The position numbers and the translations under genes are program-made. The notes under the pieces are model-generated. The model ran no database searches and was not told the origin of the DNA. It worked only from the letters and a program-made list of their open reading frames with translations. A stretch of DNA of 64,000 bases. It comes from Helcococcus massiliensis (GTDB taxonomy: Bacteria > Bacillota > Clostridia > Tissierellales > Peptoniphilaceae). Positions 16,330 to 26,173 of the stretch are shown in pieces. The stretch is taken from NCBI RefSeq assembly GCF_900258485.1, contig NZ_OGVE01000001.1:62001-126000 (forward strand). Reading direction: 5' to 3'. Each line of letters begins with the position of its first letter. Position 1 is the stretch's first letter.

Positions 16330-19300
16330 ATGAAATTTAACAAAATACTTGATGAAATTAATAAAAAATATGAAACGGAACTCATCCTTGATGATGTTTC
16401 GTTTTTTAAGCTTGAAAATATATTGGAGATAAATCTTTTAGCCTTAGATCTTGAAATAAGAGATCAGATTATTGAAGACATAAAGCAAAGATTAGAAAAT
16501 ATGCCTGTTTTTATAGAGCTGAATATTATTTTACTTGAAGAAATCTTAGATGAATTAAATGAAAAATTCATGAGTATTAAAACAGAACTTATAAATAATG
16601 AACTTATAATTTCATTAAATAATATTTCTGAAGCTAATTTATATGAAACAAATATTCAATTTAAGCAATTTAAGGAAAGACTTGAAAAACTCGGTATAAA
16701 GATAAGATTTATAGAAAATGAATTAAGTGAAAATCAACTTTTAGATATTGAAAAAAGATTAAAAGAAAAAGAATTGCAATTACAAGAACAAATTCAAAAT
16801 AGTCAAATAAAAAATAAAGAAAAAGAAGTTAAAGTGGAACAGATGGAAAAAGGAGCCTTTGAATATGGATCTATAAAAACTGCTCCTAAAATTATGACTT
16901 CCATAGATAGCCTTACAGAAGATGGATCCAGAGTTTCGATAAAAGGGCAAATATTTGAACTTAATTATAGAAAAATTACAAATTCTACAATTGTAAGTTT
17001 TGATATAGATGATGGTTATGAGGCCTTAAGGTGTAAGTTATTTGTTAATGATAAAAATTTTCCAGCCTTTGAAGCATCTGTAAAAAATGGAATGGGTGTT
17101 ATCGTTAATGGTAGTTATAGGTATGACGATTACGAAAGGGCAATGGTTTTAAATGTCTCTGGTATTGAAGAAATAGTTTTGCCAGTTAAAACTGATACTA
17201 GCCATGACAAAAGAATAGAGATGAATATTCATACTAAGGCTTCAAACTTGGAGTCCATAGTTGAAATTTCAGAGTTATTTGAAAGACTAAAAAATTATGG
17301 TCATGAGGCTGTAGGTATAACAGACTTGTTTAACGTGCAGGCATATCCAGAAATCAATAAATTTGCAAAAAAATATGATATAAAAGTAAATTATGGCATG
17401 CAGGCTAATTTATCAGAAGATTATCCAAGTATATTAGTAAACCACTATAATCTTGAAGTCGAAAATAAAGACTTTGTTGCTTTTGATATTGAAACTACAG
17501 GATTGTCTAATTTTACTGATAAAATTATAGAATTTGGTGCTGTTAAGATTAGAGATGGCAAAATTATTGATATTTTCGAAGAGTTTGTAAATCCTCAAGA
17601 ACCCTTAAGTGACTTTACTACTGAATTAACTGGTATTACCAATAACATGGTTTCAAATGCTGAAACCATAGATAAGGTATTGCCAAGATTTTTAGAATTT
17701 GCAAAAGACACTATTTTAGTTGCCCATAATGCAGAATTTGACGTTCCTTTTGTCATAGCAAAGGCTAATGACTTAGATTTAGAATTTAAACCAGTTTACA
17801 TGGATACCCTTTATATATCTAGGGCCTTACATCCAGAATTTAAAAATCATAGGTTAAATACCCTGGCTAAAAACTACCAAGTATCATTACTGAACCACCA
17901 TAGGGCTTCAGATGATGCAAAGGCAACTGCAGAGATATTCTTGCATATGTTGAGAGAAATAGAAGAGCTAGGCAGTAAGGTAGATAAGGATATAAATAAA
18001 TTGCCTACCAAAATGCCTAAGGGGGAAAATAAGGAATATCAAAATATAATTTTCGCCAAGAATTATATTGGCCTAAAGAATTTGTATACCTTAGTTACAA
18101 AGTCAAACCTAGATTATTTTTATAGGGAACCTAGGATTCCATATCAGCTATATGAAGACCACAAGGAAGGCCTATTGATAGGTACAGGAAATTACAAGTC
18201 CAAACTCTTTAACCTAACAGCCTTGGAATATGATGACCATATACTAAATGAAGAAATAAAGAAATTTGATTTCCTAGGAATATTACCTTTAGATTTTACT
18301 GACCACCTTATTAATAGGTCATATATAAAGGATATGGACCACTTTATTGAAATAAATAAAAAGATGATTGACCTTGCTAAAATGAATGACATTCCTATTT
18401 TAGCCATAGGGGATGTTTATTATTTAGACAAAAAAGATTATCCATATAGAAATATTATTAAAAATTATCCAAGAAAAAGGTCCTTAGAAAATTCAGGCGC
18501 CTTCTATTTTAAGACAACAGATGAAATGCTTGACCAATATGACTATCTAGACGCAGATACTAAAAGAGAGCTAGTGATTGAAGGACCAAACAAGCTTAAC
18601 AATATGATAGAAAAAATATCACCTATAGCTTCAGGTACCTTCCCACCAAAAATCAAAGATGCTGAAAAGCAATTAAGGGATACAAGTTTTGGAAAAGCTA
18701 GGTCTATATATGGAGATGACTTGCCTGAAATAGTTGAAGAAAGATTAAATAAAGAATTAGATTCAATCATTTCAAATGGCTATGCAACCCTCTATATGAT
18801 TGCAAAGCTACTTGTAGAAAAATCAATTGATGATGGATACTTAGTTGGTTCAAGGGGTTCAGTAGGATCTTCATTTGCTGCTACCATGGCAGATATTACA
18901 GAAGTAAATCCTCTTCCTCCACACTATGTTTGTGGATCATGTAAGTATACTGAATTTGTGAAATCTGATGAATATGCTACAGGAGTTGACCTACCAGATA
19001 AAAATTGTCCTGTATGTAATGAAATGCTGAACAAGGATGGCTTTGATATTCCTTTTGAAACTTTCTTAGGTTTTGAAGGAGATAAGGAACCTGATATAGA
19101 CCTTAACTTTGCTTCCGTATACCAGTCAAAGATACACAAGTACACTGAAAGTTTATTTGGTAAGGGTAAGGTATTTAGGGCAGGTACCTTAAGTACAGTT
19201 GCTGATAAAACAGCTGCTGGTATGGCCTTGAAATTCAAAGAGTTTTATCCGGATTATGATTTAATCAAGACTGATTATGCTAATATCAATAGAGTAAAGA

Positions 19301-20520
19301 GGAAAATAGTAGGGGTAAAAAGGTCTACCGGTCAGCACGCTGGTGGTTTGATAGTAGTGCCTGAAGAAAAGGATATCGAAGACTTTACACCTGTCCAATA
19401 CCCAGCTGATAAAAAAGAATCCGGCATTATAACTACACACTTTGACTACCATGCCATTGAAGAAAACTTGTTGAAGTTGGACTTATTGGGTCATAATTCA
19501 CCTACAGTTATTAGGCTTTTATCTGATATGTCAAAGATAAATGCGGTAAATGTTGACTTATCAGATTCTGATACCATGTCAATCTTTTCATCAACTGAAA
19601 AGTTAAATATTAAGCATGACTACACAAATATAAATAATGGAAGTTTAGGTATACCAGAATTTGGTACTTATTTTGTAAGGACCATGTTAGATGATACAAA
19701 ACCAACTACCTTTGATGAGTTAATTAGGATATCAGGTTTATCTCATGGTACAGACGTGTGGCTTGGTAATGCTCAAGAACTAGTTAAAGCTGGTACAGCA
19801 ACTCTAAAGTCTGCTATTTGTACCCGTGATGATATTATGAACTATTTAATTGATAAAGGTTTAGAATCAAAATTAGCTTTTATTATAATGGAGCAGGTAA
19901 GAAAAGGTAGAGGACTTACTGAAGAACAAATTGTAGAGATGAAAAATAACAATGTACCTCAGTGGTATATTGATTCTTGTCTGAAAATCAAGTATATGTT
20001 CCCTAAGGCTCATGCTGCTGCTTATGTAATGATGTCTTATAGGATTGCATATTTTAAAGTCCATTATCCAGCATATTTTTATGCTGTGAGTTTTACAAAT
20101 GAAATCTCAGACTTTAAATTTGCAGAGATAAAGCAAGGTCTAGATTATTTAACAGTTTTTATAAAACAACTAAAACAAGAACCTGGTTTTGTTGATAATG
20201 TCTTTTATACCTATGAATTAGCAGAAGAAATGTATGCAAGGGGAATTAAATTTGCGGATATAGACTTGTATGAATCTCATCCAACAAACTTTGAAGTAAT
20301 AGATAAATCTACTATAAGACCACCACTAATGGCTATAGACAATGTATCAGAAGCAATAGCTTTAGACATAGCTAAGGCCAGGGAAAATGGCAAGTTTATA
20401 TCTAAAGAAGATTTTAAACAAAGAACTATAACAAACAGGACCGCTATGGCAAGTATAGAAGATCTTGGTTTGTTTGAAGGTATGCAAGAAACTAATCAAA
20501 TTGATTTCTTTAGCATATAA
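16330..20520 (+). CDS. polC: DNA polymerase III alpha subunit, PolC type
   Basis: Main replicative polymerase of low-GC Gram-positives, 1396 residues. In order: an N-terminal domain, an OB fold (about 175-285), a PHP domain split by a DEDDh 3'-5' exonuclease (D386, E388, HNAEFD at 467-472 with D471, HHRASDD with D529), a zinc knuckle (VCGSC and NCPVC near 860-890), palm residues in PDIDLNF (D922, D924), fingers and a C-terminal HhH region. The end, QIDFFSI, resembles a sliding-clamp binding peptide. The PHP part lacks several usual metal ligands (N299 for His, L333 for His, Y697 for His). AGGAG precedes the ATG. Confidence 0.97.
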   Translation: MKFNKILDEINKKYETELILDDVSFFKLENILEINLLALDLEIRDQIIEDIKQRLENMPVFIELNIILLEEILDELNEKFMSIKTELINNELIISLNNISEANLYETNIQFKQFKERLEKLGIKIRFIENELSENQLLDIEKRLKEKELQLQEQIQNSQIKNKEKEVKVEQMEKGAFEYGSIKTAPKIMTSIDSLTEDGSRVSIKGQIFELNYRKITNSTIVSFDIDDGYEALRCKLFVNDKNFPAFEASVKNGMGVIVNGSYRYDDYERAMVLNVSGIEEIVLPVKTDTSHDKRIEMNIHTKASNLESIVEISELFERLKNYGHEAVGITDLFNVQAYPEINKFAKKYDIKVNYGMQANLSEDYPSILVNHYNLEVENKDFVAFDIETTGLSNFTDKIIEFGAVKIRDGKIIDIFEEFVNPQEPLSDFTTELTGITNNMVSNAETIDKVLPRFLEFAKDTILVAHNAEFDVPFVIAKANDLDLEFKPVYMDTLYISRALHPEFKNHRLNTLAKNYQVSLLNHHRASDDAKATAEIFLHMLREIEELGSKVDKDINKLPTKMPKGENKEYQNIIFAKNYIGLKNLYTLVTKSNLDYFYREPRIPYQLYEDHKEGLLIGTGNYKSKLFNLTALEYDDHILNEEIKKFDFLGILPLDFTDHLINRSYIKDMDHFIEINKKMIDLAKMNDIPILAIGDVYYLDKKDYPYRNIIKNYPRKRSLENSGAFYFKTTDEMLDQYDYLDADTKRELVIEGPNKLNNMIEKISPIASGTFPPKIKDAEKQLRDTSFGKARSIYGDDLPEIVEERLNKELDSIISNGYATLYMIAKLLVEKSIDDGYLVGSRGSVGSSFAATMADITEVNPLPPHYVCGSCKYTEFVKSDEYATGVDLPDKNCPVCNEMLNKDGFDIPFETFLGFEGDKEPDIDLNFASVYQSKIHKYTESLFGKGKVFRAGTLSTVADKTAAGMALKFKEFYPDYDLIKTDYANINRVKRKIVGVKRSTGQHAGGLIVVPEEKDIEDFTPVQYPADKKESGIITTHFDYHAIEENLLKLDLLGHNSPTVIRLLSDMSKINAVNVDLSDSDTMSIFSSTEKLNIKHDYTNINNGSLGIPEFGTYFVRTMLDDTKPTTFDELIRISGLSHGTDVWLGNAQELVKAGTATLKSAICTRDDIMNYLIDKGLESKLAFIIMEQVRKGRGLTEEQIVEMKNNNVPQWYIDSCLKIKYMFPKAHAAAYVMMSYRIAYFKVHYPAYFYAVSFTNEISDFKFAEIKQGLDYLTVFIKQLKQEPGFVDNVFYTYELAEEMYARGIKFADIDLYESHPTNFEVIDKSTIRPPLMAIDNVSEAIALDIAKARENGKFISKEDFKQRTITNRTAMASIEDLGLFEGMQETNQIDFFSI

Positions 20521-20529
20521 GTATTAAAT

Positions 20530-20558
20530 TTGACCTGCTTATAAATAATTGTTATAAT
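20530..20558 (+). promoter_or_regulatory. Promoter of the rimP-nusA-infB operon
   Basis: TTGACC at 20530-20535 and a perfect TATAAT at 20553-20558 are 17 bases apart. This is one of the best vegetative-type promoters in the window. It begins 10 bases after the polC stop and serves the translation-factor operon. Confidence 0.85.
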
Positions 20559-20584
20559 AAGGTTGATGAAGATAGAATGTTACT

Positions 20585-20611
20585 AAAGAGTGGGAGTTCC
20601 CACTCTTTATT
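20585..20611 (+). terminator. Leader hairpin before rimP (attenuator or polC terminator)
   Basis: AAAGAGTGGGA (20585-20595) and TCCCACTCTTT (20598-20608) form an 11-bp perfect inverted repeat followed by ATTG. It lies about 20 bases into the predicted rimP transcript, so it can both stop polC transcripts and act as an attenuator in the new transcript. The T tract is weak. Confidence 0.6.
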
Positions 20612-20631
20612 GTTTATATCGAGGAGATGGT

Positions 20632-21093
20632 ATGACAAATGAGATGTTAGAAGATCTAAGACTTATCTTAGAAAAAGAACTTGAAGAAAAGGGATATGAA
20701 CTTATAGACCTTGAATTTGTTCATGAAGATGGGGACTTTTACCTAAGATTATTTATATGGAATGAAGAAGGTATAACTATTGATGATACAGAAATAGTTG
20801 CTAGGTATTTAAGCGAAAGACTAGATGAAATTGACCCTATAGATAAGCAGTATTATTTGGAGGTTTCATCTCCGGACTTAAATAGACCGCTTAAAACAAC
20901 TGATGATTTAAGAAGAAACATGCATAATGAAGTAGTAGTGAAGTTATATAAAAAGATAGATGGATCTAAAGAATATGATGGCTTTATAGTTGACTATTCT
21001 GATGATTACTTAACTATTTTAATGGAAAATGATGAAGAAAAGAAATTTGATAGAAAGGATATAAGTCTTATAAGACAATTAGTAAGATTTTAA
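20632..21093 (+). CDS. rimP: Ribosome maturation factor RimP
   Basis: Assists late maturation of the 30S subunit. The 153-residue protein has the alpha/beta N-terminal domain (YELIDLEFVHEDGDFYLRLFIW, here quoted only as a marker from residue 19) and an SH3-like C-terminal domain. The conserved VSSPDLNRPLK block is in the middle. I chose the ATG at 20632 because GAGGAG lies five bases upstream; an upstream frame start lies inside the leader hairpin. First gene of the nusA-infB operon. Confidence 0.95.
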   Translation: MTNEMLEDLRLILEKELEEKGYELIDLEFVHEDGDFYLRLFIWNEEGITIDDTEIVARYLSERLDEIDPIDKQYYLEVSSPDLNRPLKTTDDLRRNMHNEVVVKLYKKIDGSKEYDGFIVDYSDDYLTILMENDEEKKFDRKDISLIRQLVRF

Positions 21094-21100
21094 AAGTGAA

Positions 21101-22459
21101 ATGAATAAAGATTTTATAAGATCTCTTGATGAATTAGAAAGAGAAAAAGGAATTAATAAGCAAGATATCATAGATGCTATTGAAAAAGCTTTAATCAAAA
21201 GTTATGAAGAGCAATATGGTGAATCAAATGTTGAAATTGACTTTAATAAAGACAATGGTGATATTAAGGTATATTCAATAAAAGATATAGTTGAAGAAGT
21301 AGAAAATAAAGAAACTCAAATTTCCTTGGAAGAAGCCTTATCTTATAGAAAAAGATCTAAATTAGGTGGCCAAATCAAACTACAAGTAAAACCTAAAGAC
21401 TTTTTAAGGGTAGCTGCTCAAAAGGGTAAAAATATAGTGATCCAATTTTTAAGAGATGCAGAAAGAAGATCAATATATGACAGTTATATAGACAAAGAAA
21501 AAGAATTACTAAATGGTAGTGTTCAAAGAATTGACCGCAACAACATATATGTAGATTTAGGCAAATCAGAAGGTATCATACCTGAAAGAGAAACTGTTGA
21601 AGGTGAGAACTTTAAACCAGGTGACAGGATCAAGGTATATGTAAAAGAAGTTAAAGATACACCAAAGGGTCCACAAATTATTTTGTCTAGAAAAGATGGA
21701 GCCTTTGTTACAAGATTATTTGAATTAGAAGTTCCTGAAATATCTCAAGGTTTAGTTGATGTAATGTCAATTGCCAGAGAAGCAGGATTTAGAACTAAGA
21801 TTGCAGTAAGAGCTACAGATGAAAATATAGATCCAGTTGGGGCAACAGTTGGTATGAAGGGTAGCAGGGTAAATGCAATCGTAGATGAAATAAATGGTGA
21901 AAAAATAGATATAATCATTTGGGATGAAGATATCAAAGTATATATATCAAATTCCTTATCACCTGCTGAAGTAGTTTATGTATTTGCAGATGAAAAATCT
22001 AAAGAAGCAACAGCCTTTGTTCCTGACAATCAATTGTCTTTAGCAATTGGTAAAGAAGGTCAAAACGTTAGATTAGCTGCTAAATTGACAGGTTGGAAGA
22101 TTGATATAAAACCAGAATCCCAACAAGATGAAATAATTGAACAGCTTGAAGAACAGTACAAAGAAGCTGCTGAATCTGAAGAAGATGAAAATATTGAAGA
22201 TAAGGCTGACTTAGATGCAAGTATTGATGATGAAAGTCTAGAAGATGAAGATGTAAAAGAAACTGAAGAAGATAAACAAGTAGATGAAGGTGAAACTGAT
22301 TCTATAAGAGTTTATGAGCTTGCAAAAGAAGTTGGCTTATCAAGTAAAGAATTAATAGCAAGCTTAAAGAAAAATCTTTCAATAAATGTCAAAAGTCATA
22401 TGTCTTCATTAGAAGGTGAAGAATTACAAGAAGCTTTAGAATATTTTGATATGAATTAA
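21101..22459 (+). CDS. nusA: Transcription factor NusA with a C-terminal IF2N-type domain
   Basis: Modulates RNA polymerase pausing, termination and antitermination. Domains run: N-terminal RNAP-binding region (1 to about 130), S1 domain (about 137-200; NGSVQRIDRNNIYVDLGKSEG), KH1 (about 230-285), KH2 (about 295-345; QLSLAIGKEGQNVRLAAK), and an acidic linker (about 350-398). Unexpectedly, residues 401-450 then resemble the IF2 N-terminal domain, with [16 protein letters not shown]. That segment is 25/48 identical to InfB residues 4-51 encoded downstream. Low-GC NusA normally ends after KH2. RimP lies 7 bases upstream and ylxR 1 base downstream. Confidence 0.97.
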   Translation: MNKDFIRSLDELEREKGINKQDIIDAIEKALIKSYEEQYGESNVEIDFNKDNGDIKVYSIKDIVEEVENKETQISLEEALSYRKRSKLGGQIKLQVKPKDFLRVAAQKGKNIVIQFLRDAERRSIYDSYIDKEKELLNGSVQRIDRNNIYVDLGKSEGIIPERETVEGENFKPGDRIKVYVKEVKDTPKGPQIILSRKDGAFVTRLFELEVPEISQGLVDVMSIAREAGFRTKIAVRATDENIDPVGATVGMKGSRVNAIVDEINGEKIDIIIWDEDIKVYISNSLSPAEVVYVFADEKSKEATAFVPDNQLSLAIGKEGQNVRLAAKLTGWKIDIKPESQQDEIIEQLEEQYKEAAESEEDENIEDKADLDASIDDESLEDEDVKETEEDKQVDEGETDSIRVYELAKEVGLSSKELIASLKKNLSINVKSHMSSLEGEELQEALEYFDMN

Positions 22460-22460
22460 T

Positions 22461-22715
22461 ATGAAAACAAATAAGATTAGATTAAGAAAGTGCATTGTTT
22501 GCAGAGAAGAATTCCCACAAAATGATTTGTTAAGAGTGGTAAGACAAAAAGATGGAACTGTAAGCATTGACCATGATGGAAAAATAAACGGTAGAGGAGC
22601 TTATTTTTGCAAGGATAAGCAAACTATTGAAAAGATCATAGACAAAAAACTATTAAATAGACACTTGAAAGTTGATGTTCCAGATGAAATCTATAAGGAG
22701 TTAGAGTCTATGTAG
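22461..22715 (+). CDS. ylxR: YlxR family RNA-binding protein
   Basis: Small basic protein of 84 residues with the family signature RKCIVCREEFPQNDLLRVVR and the later GRGAYFC block. YlxR proteins lie in nusA-infB operons; a link to RNase P or nucleoid-level regulation has been proposed but is not settled. The conserved Cys residues are at about 10, 13 and 49. The L7Ae-like ylxQ that usually follows in Bacillus is absent, and infB comes 12 bases later. Confidence 0.93.
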   Translation: MKTNKIRLRKCIVCREEFPQNDLLRVVRQKDGTVSIDHDGKINGRGAYFCKDKQTIEKIIDKKLLNRHLKVDVPDEIYKELESM

Positions 22716-22727
22716 AAAGGTGTTTAT

Positions 22728-24836
22728 ATGACAAAATTAAGAATTTATGAATTAGCAAAAGAAGTTGGTTTATCAAGTAAGGAATTGATAAAGGAATTAA
22801 ACGAAGAATTTGGTTTAGATATAAATAGTCATATGGAAGTGATAGAAGGTGAAAACCTAGAGTTGATAAGAGACTACTATCACGAAATAAATGATGAGAA
22901 TAAGCCAAAGGAAACAAAAGAAGTGGTAGAAGAAGTTGAAGAAGATATCTTTGACGAATATGATGACCAGCTAGATGCGCAAATCAAAAAAGATGCTAAA
23001 CGTAATAGAAAAAAAGAAAAGAAAAAACAAAGAAACCAAAACGCTCAAGCGGAAGAAACTAAAAAAGAAGTTTTAGAAAGTCCAGATAAAATCTATGTTG
23101 AAGAAGGAGTTACAGTAAAAGAACTTGCTGATCTATTAGGAAAGCCAGTTTCACAAATAATAACTGAACTTATGAAAATGGGCTTAATGCTTAACATGAA
23201 CCAAGCTTTAACTATTGACCAAGCTATAGAATTAGGTATGGTCTTTGATATTGAAGTTGAAGAAAAACAAGCTGAATCTAATGATGAAGATGATATTTCT
23301 AAATTAGACTTTGAAGATAAGGAAGAAGACTTGGTTGAAAGAGCTCCAATTATCACAGTAATGGGACACGTAGACCACGGTAAAACTTCCTTACTTGATA
23401 GGATTAGAAATTCTAGAGTTGCAAGTGGAGAAGCTGGTGGTATTACCCAACATATTGGTGCTTCAACAGTTTATGTAAATGACAAAAAGATTGTATTTTT
23501 AGATACACCAGGTCACGAAGCCTTTACTCAAATGAGACTTAGAGGTGCAAATACAACAGATATTGTTATCTTGGTAGTAGCTGGTGATGATGGAGTTATG
23601 CCTCAAACAATTGAAGCTATCAACCACGCCAAGGCTGCTGGTAACCCAATAGTTGTTGCTATAAACAAGATGGATAAGTATGAAGCAAATCCTGACAGAG
23701 TTAAAACTGAATTAGCTGAACACGGTTTAATGCCTGAAGACTGGGGTGGGGATACAGTTATGATTCCAGTATCTGCTCACACAGGTGAAGGTGTTGATGA
23801 GCTATTAGAAATGGTTCAAATGATTGCTGAATTAAAAGAATTAAAGGCAAATCCAAACAGACCTGCAGTAGCAACAGTTATAGAAGCTCAATTAGATAAG
23901 GGTAGGGGACCAGTTGCAAATATTCTTGTTGAAAAAGGTACTTTATCACAAGGCGACTTTATTGTTTCAGGACATTCATATGGTAAGGTAAGAGCCATGT
24001 TTGACTCTAGCCAAAAGCAAGTGAAAAAAGCTAAACCATCTACACCTGTACAAGTATTAGGTTTATCAGATGTGCCAGAAGCTGGTGACAAGGTTTATGT
24101 AGTTAAAGATGAAAAGACTGCTAGAAAATATGCTGAAAAAGTAGCCCAACAAGAAAAAGAAGACTTTGTGAAGAGAACATCACAAGTTAACCTTGACCAA
24201 TTATATGAAAAAATCTCAGATGGTGACCTGAAAGAGATTAACATCTTAGTTAAGACTGATGTAAAAGGTACTATAGATGCTGTTACAAGCTCACTTCAAA
24301 AATTATCAAATGAAGAAGTAAAGATTAATATAGTTCACGGTGCTGTAGGTGGTATAAATGAATCTGACGTAATGTTAGCCTCTGCATCAAATGCTATAAT
24401 AATAGGTTTCAACGTAAGACCAAACCAAGGAGCTAAATCACAAGCAGCAGAAAATGGTATTGAAATTAGAACTTACAGAGTTATCTATGAAGCTATTGAA
24501 GACTTAGAAAAAGCTATTAAGGGTATGTTATCACCTAAATATGTTGAACAAGTTATCGGTACAGCTGAAGTAAGAGATGTATTCAAGATACCAAGAGTTG
24601 GTAATATAGCGGGTGTTTATGTAACCAATGGTCAAATGAAGAGAGATGCCGGTGTAAGACTTATTAGAGATAACATTGTTGTTTACGAAGGAAAATTATC
24701 TTCACTTAAGAGATTTAAAGATGACGTAAGAGAATTAAATCAAGGATATGAGGGTGGTTTAGGTATAGAAAACTACAACGACATTAAGGTAGGCGATGTA
24801 ATAGAAGCTTATGTAGACAAGGAAGTTGAGAGATAA
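22728..24836 (+). CDS. infB: Translation initiation factor IF-2
   Basis: GTPase that places initiator tRNA and joins ribosomal subunits; 702 residues. An IF2N domain at residues 3-52 ([17 protein letters not shown]) is followed by an acidic then lysine-rich linker. A second IF2N-like domain (about 123-185) precedes the G domain with [14 protein letters not shown] (G1), GGITQHIGA (G2), DTPGHEAF (G3), NKMDK (G4) and VSAHTGEG (G5). Domains II-IV follow with [12 protein letters not shown] in domain III. AAAGG lies before the ATG. The first domain closely resembles the C-terminus of NusA. Confidence 0.98.
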   Translation: MTKLRIYELAKEVGLSSKELIKELNEEFGLDINSHMEVIEGENLELIRDYYHEINDENKPKETKEVVEEVEEDIFDEYDDQLDAQIKKDAKRNRKKEKKKQRNQNAQAEETKKEVLESPDKIYVEEGVTVKELADLLGKPVSQIITELMKMGLMLNMNQALTIDQAIELGMVFDIEVEEKQAESNDEDDISKLDFEDKEEDLVERAPIITVMGHVDHGKTSLLDRIRNSRVASGEAGGITQHIGASTVYVNDKKIVFLDTPGHEAFTQMRLRGANTTDIVILVVAGDDGVMPQTIEAINHAKAAGNPIVVAINKMDKYEANPDRVKTELAEHGLMPEDWGGDTVMIPVSAHTGEGVDELLEMVQMIAELKELKANPNRPAVATVIEAQLDKGRGPVANILVEKGTLSQGDFIVSGHSYGKVRAMFDSSQKQVKKAKPSTPVQVLGLSDVPEAGDKVYVVKDEKTARKYAEKVAQQEKEDFVKRTSQVNLDQLYEKISDGDLKEINILVKTDVKGTIDAVTSSLQKLSNEEVKINIVHGAVGGINESDVMLASASNAIIIGFNVRPNQGAKSQAAENGIEIRTYRVIYEAIEDLEKAIKGMLSPKYVEQVIGTAEVRDVFKIPRVGNIAGVYVTNGQMKRDAGVRLIRDNIVVYEGKLSSLKRFKDDVRELNQGYEGGLGIENYNDIKVGDVIEAYVDKEVER

Positions 24837-24837
24837 G

Positions 24838-25218
24838 ATGAAAAAAACTAGAATATCAAGAATTGCATCAGAAATGCAAAAAGAAATTTCTGTTATTATC
24901 AATCAAGACCTAAAAGATTCAAGGATTGCACCAATTACTTCAATAACAGAAATAGATTTGAAAGATGACCTACAATCAGCAAAAATATATGTTTCAGTTT
25001 TAGGTGATAAAAAAGAAAAGGAAGAAACCATGGCTGGTTTGACTTCTTCAATAGGATATATAAAAAAACTATTGGGAACAAGGATGAACCTACGTCATAT
25101 TCCTGATTTGAGATTTACCCTAGATGAACATCTTGAAAAAGTTAATAAGCTAGATAAACTTATTGATCAAGTTATTAAAAAAGATAATGAGGCAATAGAT
25201 GCAAGAGAAGATAAATAA
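24838..25218 (+). CDS. rbfA: Ribosome-binding factor A
   Basis: Binds immature 30S subunits near helix 1 of 16S rRNA and helps cold adaptation and maturation. The KH-like fold is clear from RISRIASEMQKEISVIIN at the start and RHIPDLRFTLDEHLEK near the end. I prefer the ATG at 24838, one base after the infB stop, giving 126 residues; a TTG at 24826 in the same frame is possible but has poor spacing. The 3' end overlaps nrnA by 20 bases. Confidence 0.95.
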   Translation: MKKTRISRIASEMQKEISVIINQDLKDSRIAPITSITEIDLKDDLQSAKIYVSVLGDKKEKEETMAGLTSSIGYIKKLLGTRMNLRHIPDLRFTLDEHLEKVNKLDKLIDQVIKKDNEAIDAREDK

Positions 25219-26173
25219 ACTTATTAAACAAATTGATAAAGCACAAAATATTTTAATTTCTGCACATATTGCACCAGATGGAGATGCTATTGGATCTTCA
25301 TTTGGTCTTTGCCTTATTTTAAGAAATATGTGCAAGAATGCTTTTGTAGTAAAAAATGACGAATATCCAAAATACATCAATTTTATGTACAGGGATGATA
25401 TATACTTCAATGATGAATTTGAAAAAGCTGACTTATTTATATCTGTAGATAGTGCTGATAAGGAAAGAATAGGATCATCAGCTAAGTATATGGATGAAGC
25501 TGAGGATACAGCAATCATTGACCATCATGTCACAAATAAAGGCTATTCAAACAATGATATTATATATATGTCATCATCAGCTAGTGAAATGGTGGCAGAA
25601 ATATTTATAAATTCAAATATTGAAATACCAAAAGAAGCTGCAAACTACTTATATTTAGGTATAATGACTGATACCTATAGGTTCCAATATGATGCAGCAG
25701 ATGCAAAAACTTTGGAAAATGCTGCAAAATTAATTAGGCTTGGAGCTGATAAAAAGAAGATTCAAGAAGAGCTATATGATAGGTTAGATGTTAACCAACT
25801 ATTCTTACAAGTGGAAGTAATCAAGAATGCCACAAGAATTGGTAAACAAATAATAACAGCAAAAATTACTAAAGATCTAGTTGCAAAATTTGGAATGACA
25901 ATGGATGATGCTGAAGGTTTAGTATCAATGTTAAGAACTATAAATGGAATTGAAGTTTCAGCTATAGCAAAAGAAGAATCTGAAGAAGAAACTAAATTAA
26001 GCTTTAGGTCACAAGCCCAAGTAGATGTTTCCAAAATTGCCGTAGAATTTGGCGGTGGTGGCCATGTAAGAGCGTCAGGTGCTACAGTAAAAGGCAATAT
26101 TGATCAAGTATTTGCAAGATTAAACGAGAGAATGGAGAAATTATATGAAGATGGGGATCTTAGCGATAAATAA
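25199..26173 (+). CDS. nrnA: DHH-family oligoribonuclease / pAp phosphatase NrnA
   Basis: Degrades short oligoribonucleotides and dephosphorylates 3'-phosphoadenosine 5'-phosphate. The DHH domain has HIAPDGDAIGSS (residues 22-33), SVDSAD and the IIDHHVTN motif near residue 103. The DHHA1 domain ends with GGGGHVRASGATV near 285. The 324-residue length is normal. It overlaps both rbfA and truB, a common clostridial arrangement that keeps RNA turnover with ribosome assembly genes. Confidence 0.94.
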   Translation: MQEKINKLIKQIDKAQNILISAHIAPDGDAIGSSFGLCLILRNMCKNAFVVKNDEYPKYINFMYRDDIYFNDEFEKADLFISVDSADKERIGSSAKYMDEAEDTAIIDHHVTNKGYSNNDIIYMSSSASEMVAEIFINSNIEIPKEAANYLYLGIMTDTYRFQYDAADAKTLENAAKLIRLGADKKKIQEELYDRLDVNQLFLQVEVIKNATRIGKQIITAKITKDLVAKFGMTMDDAEGLVSMLRTINGIEVSAIAKEESEEETKLSFRSQAQVDVSKIAVEFGGGGHVRASGATVKGNIDQVFARLNERMEKLYEDGDLSDK

